This document shows, one piece after another, positions 19,078 to 29,580 of a stretch of DNA of 32,605 nucleotides. Below the pieces are notes generated by a model. That model saw only the letters and a list, made by a program, of their open reading frames with translations, searched no databases and was not told the origin of the DNA. The stretch is from positions 56,664-89,268 of the forward strand of contig NWUY0300010365.1 of NCBI GenBank assembly GCA_004151065.3, given 5' to 3'. Position 1 is the stretch's first letter; each line of letters begins with the position of its first letter. The stretch comes from Larix sibirica. Taxonomy: Eukaryota; Streptophyta; Pinopsida; Pinales; Pinaceae. The position numbers were made by a program, and so were the translations under genes.

Positions 19078-20938
19078 ATGGCACCGCTGGGATCCTCTTA
19101 TATAATTGTACCTAGGCTTCAAGTCTCTTCAAAAAGTATTTGTGAAGAGTCAGATTTCAACTGGTTTGTAGAGGTTGCAGAGCCAAAGAATGGCTACCCG
19201 GACCTGTATGTTCACATTGAAATGGTGGATAGTGTAACAACCATAGGAATTGTTTTTAATTTGACAGTTGTGAATGAACACAAACTTCTGATTCAATTTG
19301 AATCAATTGTAGATGTTAAAGAAAATGAGTATGATGTTAAAGATCGCATTGCACAACAATGCACCTTTAAGGAAATATTATATCAATAACACCTTATGCA
19401 ACCCTCTGTGGAAAAGAAAGACGTGCCGATGTATAGGTATGGGTGGAAGTTGGGTAACTACGACAAAAATCCATACATATTAATACATTCTAATGTAATA
19501 CATAATGGGATTCAAACTGTTTTGAAATGTGTATACCTTAAAAAACAAACATCATATGTTGTGCACTACATGAATATTAGAAATGAGCTCCATTAAAATT
19601 GTTGTGTGAACCTTACATATTGGAGGCACAGGCACGCACATAGTTTGGACAAGGATATGAAAAAGTATATTTTCAAATCATTATGATGGACTCCAATTGA
19701 GGCCAAGATGGAAATGGTAGCAAAAATATTTCAAAAAAGAGGGGGTGAAAACAAAACAAGTTCCTCCACTTTTTTATTTGATAGAAAAGTTTTCAAAATT
19801 GGCATCCATTAATGTCACATGGCACCTGGAGAGTACCAGTATAGATCAATAAATGAGAATTGGGTTCCTTAATTGATGCAATCGATGGTAGCAAATACAA
19901 AAAACTTGCAAAGAGATGGATTATTGATTCCTTTTATAGAAAGGGGTACCAGAACATCATACAGTTTTGCAGAATTGTTAATAGAGGAAGATGTTTCAAG
20001 GGAAGATGTACATGTGTTATTCTTAATGGGAAACACACAATAGAAGATTCTAAGGAAATATTGAAAAATAAATTATATAGTAGTCTCCATGATCAATGCA
20101 AAATGAAGATGGCTCGAATTGTAGACCTTGCCACATCTGTGACTACGATCCTAAATCTTTTCAAACAACAAAATGAGGCAAACAAAACATACGTTCAGAC
20201 AAAATATATTGCACAGATTTTGAAAGCTAGGTACCACTGGGAGGATTTTGGTGAGCCAAATCATCCCGGGTGAGGTAACAAACCTTCTCCTGAATGGACA
20301 ATAAGTTTCTATAATTGAATTGCATTGATTATAATATACTCGAAAAAAAATTATTTTTCCAAGTTAATTGAAGCATGCACTAGAAATATTACGACCAGAT
20401 ATGATGACATTGAAGATTGATTTATTGGTGGTATATTTATGCAATGTGGTCACTGACTGGATTGGTGATGATTTAATAGAGTTGTTTAACATACTAAGCA
20501 TAAGCGAGGGTAGATGTATTTGTGTATTTTTGGTTGATCCAGTAAAATGTCATTTCGTTATTGATGTGGTCAAGATGTATTTCAAAAAGATAATGAAAGA
20601 ATATTATAATAAATTTGGCGATTTCAGACAGTTTAAAAATAAAGGCACATATGACAGATCAGATACCATCATTATGTTGCATGGGCCATGAGTCAACAAT
20701 CAAAAGGCGATGAAATCAAAATAAGTCAATCAATGGATACATTTTATGACTAGAATGAAGATGATGAGAAAATGGATCTCTTTCCTTCATTCAAGGAAGT
20801 TGCTGTTTGGAGGAGGATTAAACATACATTCCAAAATGAAAGAAATATTTCATTTTGGGACAATGTTACTAAAAATTTAGTAGAGGAAGGTGGAATGGTT
20901 CTCTCTGTTTGTGGCAGAGGAAGAAATCTACAATTTAT
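19078..20938 (+). pseudogene. Copy B: ParB-like plus DNA-methyltransferase-like protein, broken
   Basis: The first frame, 19078-19389 (MAPLGSSYIIVPRLQ...), continues through several stops. The ParB-like segment is at about 19796-20064: APGEYQYRSINENWV, RDGLLIPFI and, in the next frame, NGKHTIEDSKEIL. The frame 19860-20273 stays open to RYHWEDFGEPNHPG. The intron start follows, then a deletion removes the exon present in copy A. From 20368 comes RPDMMTLKIDLLVVYLCNVV, TDWIGDDL, GRCICVFL, DFRQFKNKGTYDRSD; after a frameshift, WRRI, ISFWDNVTKNLVEEGGMVLS and CGRGRN (about 20910). This order resembles a beta-class amino-methyltransferase: a DPPY-like strand first (here degraded to VYLC), then the FxGxG-like SAM motif. 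Truncated by an LTR at 20939. Domain calls are inferred. Confidence 0.5.
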
Positions 20939-21006
20939 TGTTACACCTTACAATGTCACCCTCATGTGCCATTCTTGGTTTTTGTGCTTCATCACCATGA
21001 GGAGTG
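20939..21006 (+). repeat. LTR fragment Z
   Basis: TGTTACACCTTACAATGTCA... CATCACCATGAGGAG matches the first ~70 bp of LTR X (26890) and Y (29581). It cuts copy B right after CGRGRNLQFI and is itself cut by the start of the nucleotidyltransferase duplication. Confidence 0.8.
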
Positions 21007-22377
21007 TTATCACATGATAAAATTTTCAAAATTTTTGCCAAGTTTGCTCTCAGACAAATCCCCAAGTACTTAACACAGAGAGTGCATGAGCCAAGTACCT
21101 GCACACAACATCAAATCAGGTTTTTTCTTTTGGTTCAGTACCACTAAAAACATATCTTCTTGATGGTGATGTTGACCTAACCACTATTGGCAATTTTCAA
21201 AACATTGAGGATAAATGGGAAAATAAGGTGCGTGTTGTCCTTGAAGGAGAAGAGCACAACAAGGTTGCTAAATTAAGGGTGAAAGAAGTTTAGTACATCC
21301 ATGTCGAGGTCAAACTTGTGAAGTGCCTAGTTGAAAATATTGTAGTAGATATTTCCTTCAATCAGCTTGGTGGTATGTGTACCTTTTGATTTCTTGAGGA
21401 GGTTGATCGGATGATTGGCAAATACCATTTATTCAAGTGCAATATTATACTGGTTAAAGAATCGTGTTATTATGAAAGTCGAATACTTGGTCCACACCAT
21501 GGTCTGATTTCTACATATGCTTTGGAAACTTTGGTTATGTACCTTTTCCATCTTTTTCATGCATCATTGCATGGTCCATTGGAGGTTTTATATAGATTTC
21601 TGGATTATTTCAGCAAGTTTGATTGGGATAATTATTGCCTCAGTTTGCAAGGCCCTGTATCCATCTCTTCTTTGCCTGATATTGTTTCCGAACCACCTGA
21701 AACAGATGAAGGTGACCTGTTGCTAAGCAGGGAATTCTTGAATTTTTCCGCCGACCAGTATTCTTTTCTTCCGAAGGTCCATGATTGTCAAAATTGATCA
21801 TTAACCTCAAAGAATTTGAATGTAATTGATCCATTGCGGGAAAATAATAATCTAGGCCATAGTGTGAGTAAAGGGAATTTCTACCGTATACGCAGTGCAT
21901 TTACATATGGTTCTAAAAAGTTGGGGAAAATACTACTTTGCTCTGAGGAGAAGATTGCCGAAGAACTAGACAAGTTTTTTCTCCATACAATGGAAAGACA
22001 TCGCAATGGACATCGTCCAGAGGTTCCATATTCCATATTATTCTCTCAGGGAAGTAGGCTGGTGTAGGTGTCGCTGAAGATTAATTCCAAGCTTTGAAAA
22101 ACCAAATTTTAAAGCCAGGTGTTAGAATCTCCAGCAACAAATGGAAATCAATGGTTTAGGTTAAAGCCATGAAGAGATCAATGATTTGAAATCATTTCGC
22201 TGGAGAAAGTGCTCGGAGGTTAAAAATTGAGAAGCGGTGCGGAATGAAAACCACCGTCATAAGGCAGGATACCATACAGTGGCCCCAAACATGCGAAGAT
22301 ATGAAGTATTAGCGGTTCATTCATGATCCAAGTGTTTGAGTTTCAATGGAGCTCTCAAAGTATTTCTCAGATCAAGG
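21007..22377 (+). repeat. Duplicated unit 1 (nucleotidyltransferase retrocopy and 3' flank)
   Basis: Matches 22877-24131 plus 24728-24843, starting at TTATCACATGATAAAATTTTC and ending at ...TCTCAGATCAAGG just before the N at 22378. It lacks the 596-bp segment found in unit 2. Confidence 0.9.
21120..22067 (+). pseudogene. PAP/OAS1-type nucleotidyltransferase pseudogene, copy 1
   Basis: Reads as the core of a plant non-canonical poly(A)-polymerase-like protein (NTP transferase plus PAP/OAS1 substrate-binding domain). Visible: VFSFGSVPLKTYLLDGDVDL, which keeps the GS motif and the D-x-D metal-binding acidic pair; VKLVKCLVENIVVDISFNQL; CYYESRILGPHHGLISTYAL; LDYFSKFDWDNYCLSLQGPV; NVIDPLRENNNLG; SVSKGNFYRIRSAFTYG. 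About 315 codons run without any intron, pointing to a retrocopy. In-frame stops: TAG near 21291, TGA near 21388, TGA 21795-21797. The N-terminal part of the gene is missing. Dead copy. Confidence 0.85.
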
Positions 22378-22876
22378 NGGATCATGAAGAGGTTTTCAGT
22401 AGGAATTTTGAGTTGCCATTTTCTGAGTTTTTCTTTCTGTTTGAAAGAGCTGAATACATGCTTCGGTCAAGAATCCATTTGCTTGATTGGTTACATTGGC
22501 ACTTATGTATCGTCTGATGTTGCAGTCATTTCAGCAGCATAGGGTAGAGTGATTTGTATATGGATAAGCTCGACATGGCGAGCATTTCTTTCAGCAATTT
22601 TTCTGTTTGATTTCAGTATGAATTTCGGTTTTTAGTTTGAAGTTTTAAATTCAGATTTGCAGTTTGCACTTGGTTTCAGTTTTCAAGTGAAGATGAAGGA
22701 TTGGTTACAGGTTACAGTTTGGGATGTGCTTGCAATATGGTATCAGTTGATGGTCACAGGTGAGAGTAGGTTGAGGGCTTCAGGAAATCTTGGGAGAAGC
22801 CCAATGGATCATGCATAGGTATACGGGTTCTTTTCTACCTCACTGGGAGGATAACATCCCCACTTGGAGCCAATTT
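22378..22876. other. Spacer between duplicated units, starts with N
   Basis: The N at 22378 falls exactly where homology to unit 2 ends. The rest is T-rich (repeated TTTCAGT-type words) with no recognised gene. TGGTATCAG at 22738-22746 resembles a tRNA-Met primer site, but no LTR edge precedes it. Confidence 0.4.
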
Positions 22877-22989
22877 TTATCACATGATAAAATTTTCAAA
22901 AAAATTTCCAAGTTTGCTCTTGGACAAATCCCCAAGTACTTAACGTCAAGAGTGCATGAGCAAAGTACATGCACAAAACATAAAATTAG

Positions 22990-23936
22990 GTTTTTGCTTT
23001 TGGTTCAGTGCCACTAAAAATGTATCTTCCTGATGGTGATGTTGACCTAACCACTATTGGCAATTTTCAAAACATTGAGGATAAATGGGAAAATAAGGTG
23101 TGTGTTGTCCTTGAAGGAGAAGAGCACAACAAGGTTGCTAAATTAAGGGTGAAAGAAGTTCAGTACATCCATGCCGAGGTCAAACTTGTGAAGTGCCTAG
23201 TTGAAAGTATTGTAGTAGATATTTCCTTCAATCAGCTTGGTGGTCTGTGTACCCTTTGCTTTCTTGAGGAGGTTGATCGCCTGATTGGAAAAGACCATTT
23301 ATTCAAGCACAGTATTATACTGGTTAAAGCATGGTGTTATTAGGAAAGTCGAAGCCTTGGTGCACAGCATGGTCTGATTTCTACATATGCTTTGGAAACT
23401 TTGGTTCTTTACATTTTCCATCTTTTAAATGCATCATTGCATGGTCCATTCGAGGTTTTATACATATTTCTGGATTATTTCAGCAAGTTTTATTGGGATA
23501 ATTATTGCCTCAGTTTTCAGGTCCTTGTATCCATCTTTTCTCTGCCTGATATTGCTGCTGAACCAGCTGAAATAGATGAAGGTGACATGTTGCTAAGTAG
23601 GAATTCTTGAAGTTTTGCGCTAATCAGTATTCTTTTCTTCCAAAGGGCCATGATTATCAAAATTGATCATTAACCTCAAAGAATTTGAATGTAATTGATC
23701 CATTGCAGGAAAATAGTAATCTAGGTCGTAGTGTGAGTAAAGGTAATTTCTACAGTATACGCAGTGCATTTACATATGGTGCTAAAAAGTTGGGGCAAAC
23801 ACTACTTTGATCTGAGGAGAAGATTGTCGAAGAACTGAACAAGTTTTTTCTCAATACAGTGGAAAGAAATCGCAATGGACATCGTCCAGAGGTTCCATGT
23901 TGCATATTATGCTCTCATGAAAGTAGGCTGGTGTAG
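22990..23936 (+). pseudogene. PAP/OAS1-type nucleotidyltransferase pseudogene, copy 2
   Basis: Same region of the same family as copy 1. VFAFGSVPLKMYLPDGDVDL keeps the catalytic GS and D-x-D motifs, and EVQYIHAEVKLVKCLVESIV, QLGGLCTLCFLEEVDRLIGK and ISTYALETLVLYIFHLL follow. The frame is open to a TAG at about 23341, then continues. The TGA at 23664-23666 (after IIKI/CQN-type sequence) is shared with copy 1, so that stop arose before the duplication. Intronless across the domain. A 1-nt difference near 23606 (AGGAATTC versus AGGGAATTC) shifts the frame relative to copy 1. Dead copy. Confidence 0.87.
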
Positions 23937-24131
23937 GTGTCGTTGAAGATTAATTCCAAGCTTTGAAAAACCAAATTGTAAATCCAGGTGTTAGAATCTC
24001 CGGCAACCAATGGAAATCAACGGTTCACGTTAAAGCCACGAAGAGATCAATGATTTGAAAACATTTCGCTGGAGAAAGTGCTCGGAGGTTAAAAATTGAG
24101 AAGTGGTGCGGAATGAAAACCACCGTCATAA

Positions 24132-24727
24132 GTGTCATCTTTTATTCATTTCGCTAATTTAAAAGTTGTAAGAGAAACCATTTTTTTATGGTAGCGGAAA
24201 CTACTTTGGTTTTGCGTAGGCAGCCTTGGAGCAGAAGTTTGTGTTGAGTATTGATTAATAGTTAGACTAATTCTACAGACGCCGGAGGAAATACAAGTAC
24301 TCAGTACATAAGAATACCAAGTGTGTAATTAAAAGTAGATGTCATGAGGTTTTTATTGAACATCTATCTATCAAATTGATTACTCATTTTTAATCCAGTT
24401 TCCAAATGCGCCAAACATCAATTTAAATATAAACGCCAATGGAAAATGTGTCAAGGTAATAACACATGCAGATAAGGTGTCACACAGATTTCAGGTCCTC
24501 ATCGGGGTTCACTTTTGGACCGACTGAATGCTATCAAATCCAGATGTGTAAATGACCAAGTATTAGAATTTTGCAAGCAAGAGATTCGCTTTCAAATATC
24601 CAGCTGGGATTTTTTCTATATTTAACGCATGAATTGATTGCGAGTTTGCAACTTTATCAACTCGAGCATTTTCGAATGTTTCATTGGTGTTTTATGATTT
24701 ATATTTGCGCCAATTTTGTGTTTGCAG
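24132..24727 (+). other. Intron-like segment present only in unit 2
   Basis: Begins GTGTCATC after CACCGTCATAA and ends TTTTGTGTTTGCAG before AGGCAGGATACC. Unit 1 has CCGTCATAAGGCAGGATACC, i.e. the sides joined with one base fewer than a GT-AG excision predicts. The 3' end is a strong plant acceptor. The body is AT-rich without a clear gene. Confidence 0.6.
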
Positions 24728-24841
24728 AGGCAGGATACCACACATTGGCCCTAAACATGCGAAGATATGAAGTATTAGCCGTTCATTCATGATCCAAGTG
24801 TTTGAGTTTCAATGGAGCTCTCAAAGTATTTCTCAGATCAA

Positions 24842-25133
24842 GGACCCATCATCCACATTCTGTTACCATCTTCGCAGCTTCTGCGATCATTTCCAGTCAA
24901 TGTGCAACAATTTCAAGGTTGCCATGCAGCAGCGCCCAATTCCACCTGGTTCATCATTATATTCATCTTTGGAGAGATTGAACCGTCGTTTAATATCAAC
25001 AAACCAGCAAGTAGAATCCCTAGAATCAATGACTATCGATACGATTTCCTTCCAGGAGTTTCTTGACCTCTGCAATCAGATCTACAAACAAAAGGAGGTT
25101 GCCCTTACTGTTCTTGAGGATCGGCTCAAATAA
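24842..25133 (+). pseudogene. Fragment of a coiled-coil-type plant gene, not identified
   Basis: Open frame (ORF from 24789) with DPSSTFCYHLRSFCDHFQSM, IPPGSSLYSSLERLNRRLIS, TNQQVESLESMTIDTISFQE and LCNQIYKQKEVALTVLEDRL, then TAA. The pattern is of amphipathic helices and it reads like a genuine conserved protein rather than chance. It vaguely recalls plant spindle/kinetochore-complex subunits, but I cannot confirm this. The same frame continues after the stop with coding-like text (NGVLLFSDKDDSRFQPSW), so the TAA may be a mutation. A host-gene fragment placed between the nucleotidyltransferase copies and MCM2. Confidence 0.5.
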
Positions 25134-25227
25134 AATGGCGTATTGTTGTTCTCCGACAAAGATGATTCACGTTTCCAGCCTTCCTGGTGATATCACCGAA
25201 GATGGCGTAGTATCTCATTTGGAGAAA

Positions 25228-25740
25228 AATGATGAGGGTGAGTATGAAATGTACAATGTTCAAGGAACATTAAGAAAATGGGTCACTCGAGATGAAGTTT
25301 GGTGTTTCATAGCCAAAAATGTTCTGACAATTTGTACTCAGCTATGTAAACCAAAGAAATGGAAATGGTGAACGTGAATATATTCGACTGATCAATAAGA
25401 TGGTTGCTGCAAACAAGTATAGCTTTGAGATTGACTATAAGCAGTTCATATTTTCACATACATATACTGTCATCTGGTTAGCTGATGAGGAGATGCTCCT
25501 CATTCTGTGCTTGAAATGATGGAATAGGTAGCACTTGATGCTGTGATGAATTTACATCCAAACTATACAAACATTCATGATAAAATCTATATTCAAATTA
25601 TGAACTTGCCAGTTTATGGTCAGATATGCAATATAAGGAAAGCGCGTTTGAAAACTATGATTCTAAATGGAGGGGTGGTTACTAAGAGGTCTGGAGTTTT
25701 CCCCCAATTGCGACAAGTTAAATATGATTTTAATAATTAC
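25228..25740 (+). pseudogene. MCM2: MCM2 (replication licensing helicase subunit) retro-fragment
   Basis: A clear match to the N-terminal domain of plant MCM2, the minichromosome maintenance subunit of the replicative helicase. Readable parts are GEYEMYNVQGTLRKWVTRDE, then after a 1-nt frameshift near 25348 NGNGEREYIRLINKMVAANK and EIDYKQFIF...IWLAD, then after an 8-bp insertion (25487-25494) NLHPNYTNIHDKIYIQIMNL, NIRKARL, MILNGGVVTKRSGVFPQLRQ and VKYDFN. About 170 residues run without an intron, so it comes from processed RNA. The zinc-binding and AAA+ parts are absent. Non-functional, not the cell's MCM2. Confidence 0.88.
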
Positions 25741-26889
25741 AATCAATTAATTCCAACTATGCAGAAGAACACAAGCATACATTCAAATAGCAATTTCATT
25801 TTCAGTGGAGAATGCTTAGGGATATGGTATCGCCCTAGAACAGTTACAAGTGGCAGAATATCAGATACCAACTAAAGGAGTGGGACAATTAGAGGCAACT
25901 GGCAGCATATTCTAGCTTTCGAAACATGTCAAAGCAACATTTCTAGAGTTTCGGTCATTTACTATTAAAAACTTATTCATAGAAAGTAGTGATTAGTTAT
26001 AGCTGTCATCATTTTAGTATCGGTTGTTTATTTTTAGAAAGGGAAGTTAGGGTGATTCAAATCTTTTGGAGAGGAGTGGGCACTCATAGTTTTTCTATAT
26101 ATTCATATGTAATAGATGTAAAAAAGGTTCGATTCTCATGAGGAGAGAGACTTTTTTGAGTGTAACTGTTGGGCATTGTTGCAATTTCTGACATCAATAA
26201 AGTTGCAGAGAGGAAGAGTTTTAAATTTTTCAATACAAAGATTATTGTGCCATTATTTTTAAAGTATGTAACTTTCCTAAGTGATTGTATTTATTGTTTC
26301 CACTTCATTATGTATTTTTCTTTCATGTTTGAATCAGAGTATATGAATTAGAATTCATCCCTCGATGCTCTAGTTCATCAAATTCAAACATTTTTAATTT
26401 TTCTTCTAAAGTTATTACAGAATTCATCTTCATCAGATGCTCTATTTTAAAGGGTTGTTTTCCCTAATCCATTACCATCTTGCAATTCCTAAATGACCGA
26501 GAAAATAATGTCTACCTTGCCTATGTCCTTGTTCTTTTCAAACCCTAATCTCTTGCAGCTCAAACTATTTTCTGTTTCTTGACTCCATTGCCCAATGGTA
26601 TCTTTTCAAGCCTGTCCTACCAAACTTTATAAAAAAAAAATTGTTCCTATCAGAAATATGACCTTCTGAATGTTATTATTGAATATTTTGAGNAAGGAGT
26701 TATTAGATTTACATAAATAAATTAATCACTGAGAACTTACATTCTAGGAAGGAGATAGTATACACATCGACCATAAATTTTTGCATTTTTTAAAGACAAA
26801 GCAAGTTGTAGAGACTAGGGTATACCAAGTGGATGCCTTATCTATAACCATTTGAGATGTGCTTGGGATTTATGAACTTGACATCCATT
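25741..26889. other. No gene recognised
   Basis: The frame continuing to 25875 after the MCM2 match does not look like MCM2. An AATAAA at about 26198 and an A-run at 26630-26639 could be 3'-end remnants of a retrocopy, but they are far from the MCM2 match. An N at 26693 has no obvious repeat boundary. The 60-codon frame 26169-26351 is not supported. Confidence 0.4.
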
Positions 26890-27330
26890 TGTTACACCTC
26901 AAAATGTCACACTTATGTGTCATTCTTGGTTTTCATGCTTCATCACCATGAGAAGGGTGATTGACATGATGCCTAGTTGTCTTAGGAACCATCATCATAT
27001 GCTTATTCCACTCCCTAGCCATGTTTGGGATGGAATCCTATCATTTCAAGATCGAAACCCACCTTCCTAAACCCTACAATGAGCTTTGGTTAAGGTTTAT
27101 CACTATGTTCCACTTGTGCAGGGAGGGATAAACTCCAACTTCTATTGTTAGGGGAGCAATAATCTCCCACTTTATCTCCCTGTGGCCTTCATTGGGGGCG
27201 AGATAATCCTGGTCCAACTACTTTGGCATGGATTTAGGATCATGTCATTTTGGATAAGATTTTGGATAGGAGGTTCCATGCTTCGAATCCTCCCTCCCTT
27301 GTGAAAATACTCACAACAGATCTAAGAGAT
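26890..27330 (+). repeat. LTR X, truncated at the N (27331)
   Basis: Starts TGTTACACCTCAAAATGTCA and is colinear with Y (29581-29995): TTGGTTTTCATGCTTCATCA, CACTCCCTAG, AAACCCTA, then GGGAGGGATAA, GGGGAGCAATAATCTCCC, TGTGGCCTTC. The 5' TG and the family resemblance suggest a Ty3/gypsy-type LTR. It ends at the N, so its length is unknown. Confidence 0.75.
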
Positions 27331-27389
27331 NGATAAATGCCGAAGACGAAAATAAATATTACAAAGCAATTGCAAACATAATAAAGTAA

Positions 27390-27840
27390 TTTCCGAACTT
27401 AATAAGGACATAGCAACCATACTAAGAAAATGTACACACACTTTTCAAACAATGGAGAAAGTCATGGAGTATTGCAATCTACCTTCATTAAGGAAGTGGG
27501 ACAATGCAAAATTTGCTAAGCAAAGGAATGAGGAAAATATGGCCATCAACCATGAAAAGTAGCTTGCCATTTCACCCATGTCAAAGATCACTTCTGATAG
27601 ATTAATTTATTTTGTATCAAAACCCACAAAATATATAACTCTCATCAACTTTTACAACATTCCCTTGTAGAGAAGTTTGACATCTATCTCAAGTGATGTA
27701 ATTTATCATGAGGTCAATTTTGAGACCCTTAGCTCACAAGGGTGCAACAAAGTTTCTAGCTACCAGAAGTTGTGGGATACATACATGAAAAAGAGGGGCT
27801 TACCTTTTTGATTGGCCATGTATAATGGTATTGTAATATA
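27390..27840 (+). pseudogene. Decayed coding-like remnant, unknown
   Basis: One frame reads long stretches between single stops: TFQTMEKVMEYCNLPSLRKW, DNAKFAKQRNEENMAINHEK, ISPMSKITSDRLIYFVSKPT and SSYQKLWDTYMKKRGLPF. The amino-acid composition is protein-like, but I recognise no family. It could be the 5' internal part of the gypsy element whose gag follows, or a captured gene. Confidence 0.3.
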
Positions 27841-29266
27841 TCCGATGTAGCTTTCCTAGTATAGATTGAATGGTAAGATCTTGAAATAAAAAGGAAGTCG
27901 AAGGGTCAGAATATACAAAAGGAAGTTGAAGAGTAGATAACATAACTATCAAGGTAGTTACTTGAAATTTTCTTATTAATGTAACTTGGAGAAGAGAGAA
28001 AAAGTATCTTTTTGCTATAAAATGTTCTTGTAAACTTTTTATTTGAGACTCTAATGTGAAGAATCCTTCTAGGCCAGATATTTTGTAGGTTCTTTGATTT
28101 CTTGTGTATGTGGCTGGTGGAACTACTTCTGCTATTTATTTTATACTAGAGATTGTTGTAAGGTTTCTTTCCTCTACCATGACTTTTCTACTGTAGATAT
28201 TAAGTATTTCCTTGCTTCTGCATTTACGAGTTCACTTGCTTGGTTGTGAGTTGTAGAACTTGATTAGAGAAATTGTAGGACATATCTTTCTTATTCTATT
28301 CAAGATAAATGTTTATCTGTGTTAATTTATGGAAACCACTATCCATTCTTGAATTTCTAATAGATTTATAGTTCTATTATTCATTTTATTAGTTTATGAT
28401 CCTAGCCATGATAGGTATATTTTTTGTACTCTACATTTGGATATAGAGAATCCCTTACATATCACATTGCATTTTAAAAATATTAACAAAAACTGCAAAA
28501 AATGATTGATGATTGTTGAGCCATAATTTGGATGGAGTCCCTATTCCAAATAGTCTAGAGTCTAATTGGGACTCTCAGTTGGGGATAACCCCTTCTGTTT
28601 GAGAGGGCATATTACTTGCCTTAATAGAAATAGTGATAGAAGGAGGGCCTAAATTATATGGCTGGTAGAGAATTTGTCTCTTCATGGAATTTTAATTATG
28701 GACCATCCACTTGTGATTCCCATCCTTTCCATACCTGATGTGATAATATTCAACCTAAATATCTCTTTGAAGGCAACTTTACTGATCATGAGAACATTGA
28801 ATCTAATCCTGTAGAAATGATATACGTTGTATCCCGATAGTAGGTTAAGCCTCTATTGTTTAAATCATGCTTATGGTTGAGAAGTGGGTCAAATCCCTAC
28901 AATCACTAAGTTTCCTATAAGACAACCAGACAAGAGAAACAATATCCAAATCAAATAAAATATACTAGTCGATTCTATTGAAGAACTGATCAACCTTTCC
29001 ATTGAGTAAATAATTGAACCACTTGATCAAATTCCTTCATCACTCGAGATCTCACCTCGTGGTTCTCGTGAAACCACTCCCAATATTGTAATTAACAGAG
29101 CAACGTACGAAACCTTCTAGTGGTTTCAATCTTGCCAAATGGAAAGTAATAATCAACCTCAAGTTTATGCTTGAAGATCTTAAGGTGCCTAGCCCCTATT
29201 CATGATTTACCTAAGCATCAAGAATATATTTTCCCTTGATTTGACCTCGATAAATCTTGAGCCCCT
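27841..29266. other. T-rich and degenerate gypsy internal/leader sequence
   Basis: 28000-28500 is T-rich and non-coding. From about 28730 one frame has protein-like pieces (e.g. NFTDHENIESNPVEMIYVVS), probably upstream gag or leader of the gypsy element. No LTR end or primer site found. Confidence 0.35.
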
Positions 29267-29580
29267 AAGGACCATGTTAATAATTTTTACCTAGCTATAT
29301 GTTTGATGAATGTTGAACATGAATATGTATTATGCAGGTTATTCCCTTATACCTATGAAAATAAAGCATCTACCTATTACTTTAATTTACCCCCTAGATC
29401 AATTACAAACTAGGATGAATTTGAAAGGGAATTCTTGAGTAAATTCGGTGAAGAAAATACCCCTGCTTCCCTACTAAAAAAATTAATTGCTCTGAAAATG
29501 GATAAAAAAGAATGAATCAAAGAATTTAATCAATGTTTCATGACAATCTTAAATAGGTTCCCATTTAACACTTAGCCAGG
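29267..29580 (+). pseudogene. Ty3/gypsy gag remnant
   Basis: A single frame with three stops reads KDHVNNFYLAICLMNVEHEY, LCRLFPYTYENKASTYYFNL, PPRSITN, DEFEREFLSKFGEENTPASL, LKKLIALKMDKKE, IKEFNQCFMTILNRFPFNT. This is the conserved core of the retrotransposon gag family (aromatic-F-N-L-P-x-x-S-I, then EFxxxFLxKFGE, then LxxLKM..KE.(I/V)K(E/D)FN). It would build the capsid in an active element. The next base after ...CCAGG is the start of LTR Y, so gag is interrupted by a nested insertion or rearrangement. Confidence 0.85.

Larger units (their letters stand above)
22877..24843 (+). repeat. Duplicated unit 2, with a 596-bp segment absent from unit 1
   Basis: Homologous to 21007-22377 over 22877-24131 and 24728-24843. 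Sampled stretches agree at roughly 94-95% by eye. Confidence 0.9.

Noticed and set aside
22738-22746. TGGTATCAG as a retrotransposon primer binding site
   Set aside because: Continues TTGATGG rather than AGC, and no LTR end with CA or a second LTR is visible.
26169-26351. Small ORF downstream of the MCM2 fragment
   Set aside because: Low-complexity, F/Y/S-rich reading of AT-rich DNA, no supporting context.
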